DNA from: JAZREA01 sp045660545
Lineage (GTDB): Bacteria > Bacillota > Clostridia > Monoglobales > Firm-18
Length of the DNA stretch: 64,000 bases
Direction: 5' to 3'
Assembly (NCBI GenBank): GCA_045660545.1
Contig: JAZREA010000021.1
Coordinates: 98,748 to 162,747 of the forward strand
Shown: piece by piece, positions 8,488 to 16,564 of the stretch
Numbering within the stretch: position 1 is the first letter of the stretch
How the letters are laid out: every line of letters starts with the position of its first letter
Translations under genes and position numbers: made by a program
Notes under the pieces: model-generated
What the model was told of the DNA's origin: nothing
What the model saw: the letters and a program-made list of their open reading frames with translations, nothing else
Databases searched by the model: none

Positions 8488-10797
8488 ATGAACAACACCA
8501 GAGCTGTTTTTAAAACCAAATCCGCTATAAATACGCCTATGCTCGTCCACTTTGCCGTGTCATTTTTGCTCGGGCGGGTGTTTTTGGCTGAGTGTATATC
8601 GCCGTTTGCGTCCGCGTACTTTTGTTCGTACTTAAAAACAAACAACAAAAGCACCTTAAAGACTGTCCTTACGGCGGTTATATCAATCGTCGGGGTTCTT
8701 ACAACTTCACACAGAAACATGGTGCTAAGGTACGCTTTGGCGTTTGTTCTGTTTGGTATTGTACATATATCTGCAACAACCTTTGGCAAGGAAGGAGGAG
8801 AGGTTAAGCTATACTCCTCCGTTGCTGCCGCAAACTTCCTTTCAGGCCTTATATACTACGCACAGATTGAGGGGTTTTGGCACAACCTTTTAATGCTTGC
8901 GATAGAAAGCGTGGCATGCTTTGTAATCCCCTTTGCCATACGAAGCTCCGCAGAAATTGTGTGCGGTGAAAAGCCCGTCTCCGATATAACCGGTGAAGAC
9001 ACCGCCGCAATATATATTATACTCTGCGCAGTGGTTACTGGTTTTTGCGGAATGAGTGTGGGCAACATCGCCCTTTTCAAAACAATGAGCGCCCTTTTTA
9101 TAATGATAATCGCCTTTGCGGGCGGATGCGGAGCGTCCACCACGTGCGGAGTTGGAATAGGGGTGTTAAACTCGCTTTTCGCATTCGAGCTTAACGAGTG
9201 TGCAGGGGTGTTTGGTTTTTGCGGCCTTTGTGCAGGTCTTATGAGCAAGAAAAAGCGCGCGGGCGTTATACTTGGGTTTGTCGTTTCGTCAAAGTTTCTT
9301 TCCATGTATTTCGGAGGATGGTCAGACAGCGTATTCTCCGACTTTGAAACAATAATTGCTGTATGTCTTTTCTGCCTGATACCCTACTCGGTGCTGATGA
9401 AGGCAAAGACCTTTATTAACGCGGGCGCGTACAAAAGCGAGGAGCTTGGGCAAAAGATTGACAACGTCAGCAAAAAGCTACGGGAAATATCCGACACCTT
9501 TACGGCGCTGGCAGATATGTCAAAAGCACAAGTAAGCAAAACACCGATAAACCACGCAGACATAAGCATATTTTACGACATGGCCGCGGACAAGGTGTGT
9601 AAAAACTGCGGGCTCAAATTTATATGCTGGAACAAGGAAGCCCACGACACGCGGGACCTTATCAACAAAATGATGCCCGCACTTAAAAACAACGGATACA
9701 TCACTTTGGAGGATATTCCTGACAGATTCAGGCAAAAATGTATAAAGAGCACTATTTTCGTCAATGAATTAAACAGAATATATTCTCGCCTGAACATCGA
9801 CCGAAGCAAAAGCGAGCACATAAACCAGGGCCAGCGCCTTATCTCGATGCAGCTTAACGGAATGTCCGAAATAGTCGACAACTTAACAAGCGGTATAGAC
9901 AAAAGCATCATATTCGATAAATCAAACGAAAACGATATATACTGCCGCTTGGAACAAGAGGGCGTTTCGTGCTCGGACATCAACGTCGTAAAGGACGAAA
10001 ACAACATCACAAGAGTAACCATGAGGGTTAAGCAAAACAGCGCAAACTTCACAAGCACAAGCGCGCTGATAGAGACGGCAGTTTCCAAAACTCTGGGCAA
10101 GAGTATGGGCATAGAGTCATACACCTGCAAGAAAAACAAGTTTTTTATAACGCTAAGCGAAAGAGAACAGTTTGACATTATATACAGCTACAAAAGCATC
10201 CCAAAAAGCGGAGAAACAGTGTGCGGAGACAACGTTGCATTCGGCAAAATATCGGGAAGCAAGCAGGCATTTATTCTAAGCGACGGTATGGGCAGCGGAG
10301 AGCAGGCGTCTAAGATGTCCAAAGGCGCAATCGAGCTTTTACAAAAGTTTTTAAACGCAGGCTTTGACAAGGAGGCGTCAGTTAATATGATAGGCGCTTC
10401 CCTGATGCTTGGCGGCAAAGAGATGTTCACGACGATTGATGCCGTAATTATAGACCTGCTTTCTGCCGAGGTCGAGTTTGTAAAAGCAGGGGCAAACACA
10501 TCGTATGTAAAGACCAAAAACAAGGTAAGAAAGCTCTCTTCAACCTCCCTGCCCGTCGGAATTATCGAAAACACCGAGATAGATACCTCCACCTACCGCG
10601 CAAACGACGGCGACATAATAGTAATGATAAGCGACGGCATACAAAGTGCAGCGGACGACTGGTTCGAAGAATACCTTCTTAACATACACGAGGAAAATCC
10701 CGACATTATATGCTCGCTGCTTTTAGACGAGGCGCTGAGAAACAGAAAGCAAAACGACGATATGACAATAGTGGTTATTAAAATTACTAAACGGTAA
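8488..10797 (+). CDS. spoIIE: Stage II sporulation protein E, PP2C-type phosphatase
   Basis: Dephosphorylates SpoIIAA, which frees sigma-F in the forespore, and acts at the polar septum. An N-terminal half with about ten hydrophobic segments (residues about 10-300) is followed by a cytoplasmic region and a C-terminal PP2C domain with SDGMGSGEQAS, the GANTSYVK segment and MISDGI. The start at ATG 8488 has SD AAGGAG at 8473-8478. 769 aa is close to the Bacillus protein. It stands alone at the head of a plus-strand group with a small unknown gene and bofA. Confidence 0.95.
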   Translation: MNNTRAVFKTKSAINTPMLVHFAVSFLLGRVFLAECISPFASAYFCSYLKTNNKSTLKTVLTAVISIVGVLTTSHRNMVLRYALAFVLFGIVHISATTFGKEGGEVKLYSSVAAANFLSGLIYYAQIEGFWHNLLMLAIESVACFVIPFAIRSSAEIVCGEKPVSDITGEDTAAIYIILCAVVTGFCGMSVGNIALFKTMSALFIMIIAFAGGCGASTTCGVGIGVLNSLFAFELNECAGVFGFCGLCAGLMSKKKRAGVILGFVVSSKFLSMYFGGWSDSVFSDFETIIAVCLFCLIPYSVLMKAKTFINAGAYKSEELGQKIDNVSKKLREISDTFTALADMSKAQVSKTPINHADISIFYDMAADKVCKNCGLKFICWNKEAHDTRDLINKMMPALKNNGYITLEDIPDRFRQKCIKSTIFVNELNRIYSRLNIDRSKSEHINQGQRLISMQLNGMSEIVDNLTSGIDKSIIFDKSNENDIYCRLEQEGVSCSDINVVKDENNITRVTMRVKQNSANFTSTSALIETAVSKTLGKSMGIESYTCKKNKFFITLSEREQFDIIYSYKSIPKSGETVCGDNVAFGKISGSKQAFILSDGMGSGEQASKMSKGAIELLQKFLNAGFDKEASVNMIGASLMLGGKEMFTTIDAVIIDLLSAEVEFVKAGANTSYVKTKNKVRKLSSTSLPVGIIENTEIDTSTYRANDGDIIVMISDGIQSAADDWFEEYLLNIHEENPDIICSLLLDEALRNRKQNDDMTIVVIKITKR

Positions 10798-10810
10798 GGA
10801 GCGGTTTTTT

Positions 10811-11038
10811 ATGTTTGACAATACAAAAAGGGTGCTTATAATCGACAATATCAAAAGCAGCAACATCCAACAGGCAATATTCATACTAAAAGACCGCAAG
10901 CAGTCTATCGGAGAATTTAACATATTAGACGAAGCCAACGGCATAATCCGTCAGTACATCTACAACAACGAAACCGCCCTGACACGCGAGGTTAAAAAGA
11001 AAAAGCGCCTGTTCGGCAGGAGACGGCGCAAGGCATAA
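10811..11038 (+). CDS. Small basic protein of unknown function behind spoIIE
   Basis: 75 aa, not recognised. The N-terminal half (RVLIIDNIKSSNIQQAIFIL) looks like a beta strand and helix, and the C-terminus is strongly basic (VKKKKRLFGRRRRKA), which could bind nucleic acid or membrane phospholipid. A clear SD (AAGGAG) begins at the spoIIE stop region, 13 bp of spacing separates the genes, and codon use matches the neighbours, so it is a real gene probably cotranscribed with spoIIE. A sporulation role is only inferred from position. Confidence 0.7.
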   Translation: MFDNTKRVLIIDNIKSSNIQQAIFILKDRKQSIGEFNILDEANGIIRQYIYNNETALTREVKKKKRLFGRRRRKA

Positions 11039-11044
11039 AACAAA

Positions 11045-11078
11045 ACACCTCCGCATACAAATAGGTATGCGGAGGTGT
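11045..11078. terminator. Perfect 14-bp hairpin covering the bofA SD; terminator for the opposite strand
   Basis: ACACCTCCGCATAC pairs perfectly with GTATGCGGAGGTGT over a 6-nt loop. In the plus direction the right arm contains the bofA ribosome site GGAGGTG (11071-11077). In the minus direction the hairpin is followed by TTTTGTTTT, a proper terminator tail for transcripts coming from the SLH-GH18 gene. Confidence 0.8.
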
Positions 11079-11084
11079 ATTATT

Positions 11085-11345
11085 ATGGACACAAAAATAT
11101 TCTTATATATAGCAGGAATACTTATATCCTGCGTGCTGATTGTCGTTTTTGCCAGACCGATTCGTTCTTTCGTAAAGATTGCGATGCACTCTGCCATAGG
11201 CGGTGTGCTGATTGTGGCTTTCAACTTCATTTCCCAGCTTTTTGGCTTTTTCATAGGGGTTAACGCCCTTACAGCCATAACGGTAGGCGTTTTAGGCGCC
11301 CCGGGTTTTGTGATGCTTTTGATGTTACAGCTGATACTGAACTGA
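11085..11345 (+). CDS. bofA: BofA-family regulator of pro-sigma-K processing
   Basis: Small integral membrane protein. In Bacillus, BofA holds the SpoIVFB protease inactive until SpoIVB signals from the forespore. Two hydrophobic segments are present, and the C-terminal pattern FFIGVNALTAITVGVLGAPG matches the BofA consensus (NPLTALVVGILGVPG-like). Start is ATG 11085 with GGAGGTG 7 nt upstream, giving 86 aa, the family size. The gene ends 8 bp from the end of the convergent SLH-GH18 gene. spoIVB, its classical partner pathway, is also in this window at 57192. Confidence 0.85.
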   Translation: MDTKIFLYIAGILISCVLIVVFARPIRSFVKIAMHSAIGGVLIVAFNFISQLFGFFIGVNALTAITVGVLGAPGFVMLLMLQLILN

Positions 11346-11352
11346 CAAGTGC

Positions 11353-13053
11353 TTATTCCAAAAGGTCCTCGATATATCCCCAGATATCCGGGGTTTCAAA
11401 CGTCTTGCTCCACGAGGCTATTCCCGCGAGGTCGTAGTCGTTTACAAGATCTACCCTTGCCTCTATCGAAGTCTTGTCCTCAATCCAGACCTTAAACACG
11501 CTGTTACCAACCGTCCATTCGGCGTAGTTTTGGCCTGTTTTTTTGTCATATACTATTTCTGCATTGTTTTCTGCAATCCTTTTCGCTACCGTTTCCATGC
11601 CGACGGCAGACGTTTTTACAACTTTGCCGTTTACAGTCTCCCAGATTCGAGCATAAAACGGAACTCCGAGGACAAGCTTGTTAGCAGGCACCTCTTTAAG
11701 CGTAATTTCAAGCGCGTTCGTTGTCCACGGTATGTCTGCAACCGAGCCTGCCGTAGTGCTCCATGTGCCGTTTTGGTCGTACGCCATTAACATCACGTAG
11801 TCCGCGTGCTTTGCAATCGTTTTTCTGTCGTAGCACAAAGAGTATGTAGGGCTTGTAGCCTCGTACTTTGTAACGTCAACGCTCAGCACCCTTCCGATGC
11901 TGTGGCACATATCCGCCATTTCCTCTACAAACTTAGAATATACGTCTCTGTCGGACTGGTACATATTTTCAAAGTCCAGATTGATTCCATCAAGGTCGTA
12001 TTTTAATATGTATTCCTTCATTTTAGCAACACACGCCTTTCGGGCGGATGCGTTGTTTAAAAACTTGCTCGCTTTGGACTGGCTACCCTCGGTGTTAAAC
12101 ATCGCCCACACCTTGTAGCCCTCTGCCTTGCAGTCTTTGATATAATCCTTGTTTCCAAGGTCCGCTATATAAAGGTTAAGTTCAGGATAAAATTCGTGCT
12201 CATATGAATACGGCGTAAGCCCCGTGTTATCAACAAGCCTGAACCACGTGGGCGAAATTACGTTTAAGCCGTCCATATGGTTGCCCGTTTTGGTAACGCC
12301 CGGGCTGTAAATCTGGTGCCATGTAAGGTTAATCTTGCCCGATACGTCGGCGTCTACCTCAGGCTTTGAGTCTACGGGCTCATCTGTGGAGGGCAAGTCA
12401 TCTTCTTCCTCTTCCGGCTCCAGCTCTATCGTAGGGTCGGGTTCGTCCGTTAGCTCCTGGCTTGTGATATAGTCTAAAATTCTGCACACCATAGCCGCGG
12501 TTTCCCCTCGTGTTGCGGTAGCGTCAGGACGGAAGGTGTTGTCGGGGTAGCCCGTAATAATTCCGTTACCCACCGCCGCACATATGTAATAATAGTACTT
12601 GTCTGTGCGCTTTATGTCGCTAAATGAGGCGCTGCCGCCTCCTAAGTCTAAGGAGTTGACTATCATAACCACCATTTCTTCTCTGGTTATAAGGTCGTCA
12701 GGGCGAAAAGCGTCGCCAACTTTTTCTTCCAGGACATCCTCTTCGCTCGCCGTACAGATATAGCTGTAACACCACTTGTCCGTCGGCACGTCTTCAAAGT
12801 ACTGCTCGTCGTACGTCTGGTAGTTACCGTAGCGCATAGTTATCAAAAGCTTGACAAACTCACCTCTTGTAATCGTGTTGTCAAGCCTGAACGTTCCGTC
12901 GGGGTATCCGTTCATTATATGAAGGTCAATTAGTCTTTGTGCGTAGCCTTCGGCCCAGCTTCCCGATATATCAGAAGCTGCAAAAGCGCTAAAAGGCGCT
13001 AAACAAAACGCCAAAGCCAATATTAAAAGAATGGATATAATTCTTTTTTTCAA
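11353..13053 (-). CDS. SLH-domain GH18 glycosidase, secreted
   Basis: 566 aa. Signal peptide (basic KKR, hydrophobic core, AFAA cleavage site), then three SLH repeats marked by GYPDGTFR, DAFRPDDLITREE and GYPDNTFRPDATATRGE, an acidic linker (about 203-235), and a GH18 barrel with DGINLDFE (about 355-362), whose final Glu is the catalytic acid. The barrel resembles the YaaH/SleL type of peptidoglycan or spore-cortex N-acetylglucosaminidases more than true chitinases. SLH repeats anchor proteins to wall-linked polymers. The start is TTG 13053 with AGGGGA 7 nt upstream; a TTG 21 bp earlier lacks an SD. Likely wall or cortex turnover. Confidence 0.88.
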   Translation of the reverse strand: MKKRIISILLILALAFCLAPFSAFAASDISGSWAEGYAQRLIDLHIMNGYPDGTFRLDNTITRGEFVKLLITMRYGNYQTYDEQYFEDVPTDKWCYSYICTASEEDVLEEKVGDAFRPDDLITREEMVVMIVNSLDLGGGSASFSDIKRTDKYYYYICAAVGNGIITGYPDNTFRPDATATRGETAAMVCRILDYITSQELTDEPDPTIELEPEEEEDDLPSTDEPVDSKPEVDADVSGKINLTWHQIYSPGVTKTGNHMDGLNVISPTWFRLVDNTGLTPYSYEHEFYPELNLYIADLGNKDYIKDCKAEGYKVWAMFNTEGSQSKASKFLNNASARKACVAKMKEYILKYDLDGINLDFENMYQSDRDVYSKFVEEMADMCHSIGRVLSVDVTKYEATSPTYSLCYDRKTIAKHADYVMLMAYDQNGTWSTTAGSVADIPWTTNALEITLKEVPANKLVLGVPFYARIWETVNGKVVKTSAVGMETVAKRIAENNAEIVYDKKTGQNYAEWTVGNSVFKVWIEDKTSIEARVDLVNDYDLAGIASWSKTFETPDIWGYIEDLLE

Positions 13054-13084
13054 CCTTTTGTCCCCTTTCGACAAATATACTTAA

Positions 13085-13114
13085 ATTATAACAGACAATC
13101 TTATATTTTGACAA
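13085..13114 (-). promoter_or_regulatory. Promoter of the SLH-GH18 gene
   Basis: Minus strand: TTGTCA (13109-13114), 18-bp spacer, TATAAT (13085-13090), 32 bp before the TTG start. Confidence 0.65.
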
Positions 13115-13146
13115 TAGAAATTTTTTACATGTAACAAAAAATTAAC

Positions 13147-13175
13147 TTGATTCGTTTTACCAAAAGGGGTATAAT
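13147..13175 (+). promoter_or_regulatory. Promoter of the nucleotidyltransferase gene
   Basis: TTGATT (13147-13152), 17-bp spacer, TATAAT (13170-13175), followed by the SD AAGGAG before 13212. Confidence 0.8.
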
Positions 13176-13211
13176 AAGCGTGAATATTGTACATATAAGG
13201 AGAATGCCGAT

Positions 13212-14057
13212 ATGAAAAACGGTTCGACTTTAGTTGTTATGGCTGCCGGTATGGGTAGCAGATTTGGCGGAATAAAGCAAATCGCTCCAATGGGCCCCAA
13301 CGGCGAAATTATAATCGACTTTTCGGTATATGATGCGCATAAGGCGGGCTTTGACAAGGCTGTGTTTATTATTAAAAAGGAAATTGAAAAGGATTTCCGT
13401 GACATATGCGGCAAGCGCATAGAGAAAATGATGGACGTAGACTATGTGTTCCAGGACTACTCCTCGCTTCCCGACTGGTTCTCTGTCCCAAGCGACAGAG
13501 TTAAGCCTTACGGAACAGTGCACGCCCTTTTGTGCGCGAAGGACAAGGTTAAAACACCTTTTATCGCAATTAACGCGGACGACTATTACGGCGTAACTAC
13601 ACTCGGAATTATGAACGACTACCTTTTAAAAGACGGTGGTATGTGTATGGCAGGCTTTAAGCTCGGCAACACAATTACCGACAACGGCACGGTTTCCCGT
13701 GGTGTATGCGTGGTAGAAGACGGATATTTAAAAGAAATCAAAGAACACAAAGAGCTTGACAAGAACAGCGGTATCCCGCTTGATACTACGGTATCTATGA
13801 ATATGTGGGGATTTAAGCCGGACATCTTCGACCTTATGGAAACATCGCTTGATAAGTTTTTAAAGAATATTAAAGACCCATTAAAAGACGAGCACATCTT
13901 AACAGACTTTATCTTCGAGCTTATTAACGAAAAGGACGCAAAGATAAAGGTGCTTGACACATTCGACAAATGGTATGGGGTTACATACAGCAAGGACACA
14001 CCTATGGTGCGCGAAGCTTTGTGCGAGTTAATCAATCAGGGCAAGTACAACTGGTAA
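13212..14057 (+). CDS. Sugar-phosphate nucleotidyltransferase
   Basis: 281 aa of the NTP-transferase fold. It begins with the nucleotide-binding loop MAAGMGSRFGG...KQ (about residues 10-24), followed by PYGTVHALLCAKD and NADDYYG, the Mg-binding Asp region. Such enzymes join NTP and a sugar 1-phosphate to make NDP-sugars for cell-surface polymers. The exact sugar and nucleotide cannot be told from the sequence. The gene is monocistronic, with its own promoter and a strong terminator at 14097. Confidence 0.85.
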   Translation: MKNGSTLVVMAAGMGSRFGGIKQIAPMGPNGEIIIDFSVYDAHKAGFDKAVFIIKKEIEKDFRDICGKRIEKMMDVDYVFQDYSSLPDWFSVPSDRVKPYGTVHALLCAKDKVKTPFIAINADDYYGVTTLGIMNDYLLKDGGMCMAGFKLGNTITDNGTVSRGVCVVEDGYLKEIKEHKELDKNSGIPLDTTVSMNMWGFKPDIFDLMETSLDKFLKNIKDPLKDEHILTDFIFELINEKDAKIKVLDTFDKWYGVTYSKDTPMVREALCELINQGKYNW

Positions 14058-14096
14058 AATTGGCTGTGGTAAAATGCGCACACCTCGCCATATAAA

Positions 14097-14138
14097 AACA
14101 GGCTGTATCAAAATGATTTCATTTTGATACAGCCTGTT
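14097..14138 (+). terminator. Terminator of the nucleotidyltransferase gene
   Basis: An 18-bp stem (AACAGGCTGTATCAAAAT and its complement) is followed by CTTTTATT. Its stem is closely related to the purA terminator at 63543. Confidence 0.85.
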
Positions 14139-14160
14139 CTTTTATTGTGTTTTCAGCTAA

Positions 14161-14420
14161 GTGGTCTGTGCATTTTTCTACGCCCGCTTTTTGGGGTGGA
14201 CGAAAAATAGTGCAGATTGGACAAACTAAGCCCGCAGGGGTTACCCGAAGGCGTACATAGGTACGCCGAGCGGCGCAGTTTGTTCAAAATACAAGGCATA
14301 AAAAAACAGAAATTCGTCCTCAGACGAATTTCCGCCTTAATTATAACTTAAAAATCAAAATTATAAGTTCTGCTACAACCACATTTTATTTTCTTGCCTT
14401 GTGTGGTCTGTGCATTTTTC
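14161..14420. repeat. Intergenic element bounded by 18-bp direct repeats
   Basis: The sequence GTGGTCTGTGCATTTTTC occurs at 14161-14178 and again at 14403-14420. Between them is a branched fold at 14219-14285: outer stem GACAAACT with AGTTTGTTC, and inner hairpins GGGGTTACCC and GGCGTACATAGGTACGCC (14250-14267). No ORF is visible in this 370-bp gene-free stretch. It may be a small non-autonomous repeat or a structured RNA. Confidence 0.55.
14302..14332 (-). terminator. Terminator of the GyrB/ParE-like gene
   Basis: Minus strand: GAAATTCGTC, 4-nt loop, GACGAATTTC, then TGTTTTTTT. It lies about 100 bp downstream of the stop, within the repeat-bounded element. Confidence 0.75.
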
Positions 14421-14428
14421 GCCACCCA

Positions 14429-16420
14429 TTAAGAAACGTCTATCATTTCAAGATACTTACCGCCGTTTTTAGCTATATGCTCCTTACGGCCCGAAAGGTT
14501 GTCTCCGAGTAAAAGCTCGAACTTCGCCTTAGCAAGCGCGGCGTCGTCCGGCATAACGCGTATTAAGCGTCTCGTCTCGGGGCACATTGTGGTTAGCCAC
14601 ATCATATCCGGCTGGTTTTCGCCCAGACCCTTGCTGCGTTGGATTGTATATTTAAGACCCTCTATTCTGTCCAAAATCTCTGCCTTTTCCGCCTCGGTGT
14701 AGGCAAACTCGGTCTTTTCCTCCTTGCCGTCCTTGTAGTTAATTTCAAAAAGCGGAGACTCAGCGATATATACATAGCCCTTTTCAATCAGCGTCGGAAC
14801 AAGCCTGTAAAGCATTGTAAGAATCAGCGTTCTTATCTGGAAGCCGTCGACGTCTGCATCGGTACAGATTATAATCTTGTTCCAGCGCAGGTTTTCAAGC
14901 TCAAAGGTGTTAAAGTCCTTGTTGTGCTTTGAACTTGCCTCTACACCACAGCCTAAAACTCTTAAAAGGTCTATTATAATCTCGCTTTTAAAGATTTTGT
15001 TGTAGTCTGCTTTTAAGCAGTTTAATATCTTACCACGAACAGGTATAACCGCCTGGAACTCGCTGTCTCGTCCAAGCTTACAGCTTGTAAGAGCAGAGTC
15101 ACCCTCCACGATGTAGACCTCACGCCTTGAAACATCCTTTGTACGACAGTCGGCGAATTTTGGCACCTTTGAGAGCACGTCGTTGTTGCCTGTTAACATC
15201 TTTTTGACGTTGATTCTGGTCTTTTCGGCGTTTTCACGGCTCCTTTTGTTGATAAGCACTTGGTCTGCTATCTTTTCGGCATCGACCTTGTTTTCGATAA
15301 GATAAACGTTTAATGTCTCCTTTAAAAAGTCGGTCATAGCCTCTTGAATAAACTTGTTCGTTATAGACTTTTTGGTCTGGTTTTCGTAGCTTGTAATTGT
15401 CGAAAACGAATTACTTACCAGGCAAAGGCAGTCTTCAATATCCTCAAACTTAATCTTAGATTCATTCTTTTTATACTTGTCTGTCTGCTTAATATACTGG
15501 TCTATCACTGACACAAAAGCGCTTTTAACCGCCCTGTCAGGAGAGCCGCCGTGCTCCAAAAAGCTGGAGTTGTGGTAGTATTCAGTAAGCGTCACCTCGT
15601 TGCTGAAACAAAACGCAACAGAAAGCTTAACCTTGTAGTCCTGCTTGTCCTCGCGGTCGCGTCCTTTGCGCTCTGTCTCGTAGAAAACGGGCGTGGTAAG
15701 CGCCGTTGTAGCAACAAGCTCACCCACATAGTCGATAATTCCGTTTTCGTACAAAAACTCTTCGTCTTCAAAGTTCCCTTCCGCGTCCTCATAATGCAGA
15801 ACAAACTTAACGCCCGTGTTAACCACGGCCTGCTTTTTCATAACGTTTAAGAAATATTCACGCGGTATATCTATGTCGGTAAAAACTTCAAGGTCGGGCT
15901 TCCAGCGAATCTTACTTCCCGTAGCCTTAAAGCGGGTAGGCTCGGACTGCAAACCGCCGATGTTTTCGCCCTTTTCAAAGTGCAGCTTGTGGATTTGTCC
16001 GTCTCTTCTTACCTCTACGTCCATATATTCCGAAGCGTACTGTGTTGCGCACGCACCGAGTCCGTTAAGCCCCAGCGAAAACTCATAGTTTTCTCCGTCG
16101 TTGTTGTTATATTTACCGCCCGCGTACATTTCGCAAAAGATAAGCTCCCAGTTATAGCGGTTTTCCTTTTCGTTAAAGCCTAAGGGGATACCTCGCCCAA
16201 AGTCTTCGACCTGAATACTTCCGTCGTAAAAGCGCGTAACCTCTATAACCTTTCCGTAGCCTTCTCTCGCCTCGTCGATAGAGTTTGACAAAATCTCAAA
16301 GACCGAGTGGCAACACCCGTCAAGGCCGTCCGAGCCGAAGATTACACCCGGGCGTTTTCTTACTCTGTCGGCGCCTTTTAAAACCGATATTGAGGAATCG
16401 TCATATTGATTATTTTTCAT
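14429..16420 (-). CDS. Divergent type II topoisomerase B subunit (GyrB/ParE paralogue)
   Basis: 663 aa. The GHKL ATPase domain shows EILSNSIDEA (Mg/ATP Asn), DFGRGIP and LGLNGLG; the transducer domain follows, and the Toprim domain has EGDSA (canonical metal Glu), DADVDG, QRSKGLGE and a C-terminal LLGD. Several normally invariant GyrB/ParE strings differ: GGLHGVG is LGLNGLG, EGDSAGGSAKQGRD is EGDSALTSCKLGRD, and DADVDGAHIRTL is DADVDGFQIRTL. It is therefore a paralogue, not the housekeeping gyrB. B subunits need an A subunit, but no gyrA/parC-like gene is in the window and a terminator follows directly. ATG 16420 lies behind the promoter at 16488. Confidence 0.85.
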   Translation of the reverse strand: MKNNQYDDSSISVLKGADRVRKRPGVIFGSDGLDGCCHSVFEILSNSIDEAREGYGKVIEVTRFYDGSIQVEDFGRGIPLGFNEKENRYNWELIFCEMYAGGKYNNNDGENYEFSLGLNGLGACATQYASEYMDVEVRRDGQIHKLHFEKGENIGGLQSEPTRFKATGSKIRWKPDLEVFTDIDIPREYFLNVMKKQAVVNTGVKFVLHYEDAEGNFEDEEFLYENGIIDYVGELVATTALTTPVFYETERKGRDREDKQDYKVKLSVAFCFSNEVTLTEYYHNSSFLEHGGSPDRAVKSAFVSVIDQYIKQTDKYKKNESKIKFEDIEDCLCLVSNSFSTITSYENQTKKSITNKFIQEAMTDFLKETLNVYLIENKVDAEKIADQVLINKRSRENAEKTRINVKKMLTGNNDVLSKVPKFADCRTKDVSRREVYIVEGDSALTSCKLGRDSEFQAVIPVRGKILNCLKADYNKIFKSEIIIDLLRVLGCGVEASSKHNKDFNTFELENLRWNKIIICTDADVDGFQIRTLILTMLYRLVPTLIEKGYVYIAESPLFEINYKDGKEEKTEFAYTEAEKAEILDRIEGLKYTIQRSKGLGENQPDMMWLTTMCPETRRLIRVMPDDAALAKAKFELLLGDNLSGRKEHIAKNGGKYLEMIDVS

Positions 16421-16487
16421 AATACCTTGATTCTTCCTTTCTGTAACACCTTATATTAAGAAGTCTGTTATTAACATATTTACGAAA

Positions 16488-16516
16488 ATTGTACCACAAA
16501 ACGAGTTAATAGTCAA
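16488..16516 (-). promoter_or_regulatory. Promoter of the GyrB/ParE-like gene
   Basis: Minus strand: TTGACT (16511-16516), 17-bp spacer, TACAAT (16488-16493). Confidence 0.75.
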
Positions 16517-16529
16517 TCTAAAAAACAAA

Positions 16530-16555
16530 AGCAGCCACAATTAAATGTGACTGCT
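16530..16555 (-). terminator. Terminator after the histidine phosphatase gene
   Basis: Minus strand: AGCAGTCACA, loop, TGTGGCTGCT, then TTTTGTTTTT. It closes the GlpA-like operon. Confidence 0.85.
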
Positions 16556-16564
16556 CTTTTAACT

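Noticed and set aside
8320..8550. N-terminal extension of the YybS-like protein
   Set aside because: It would run across the operon promoter and into the divergent spoIIE start. ATG 8319 has the SD.
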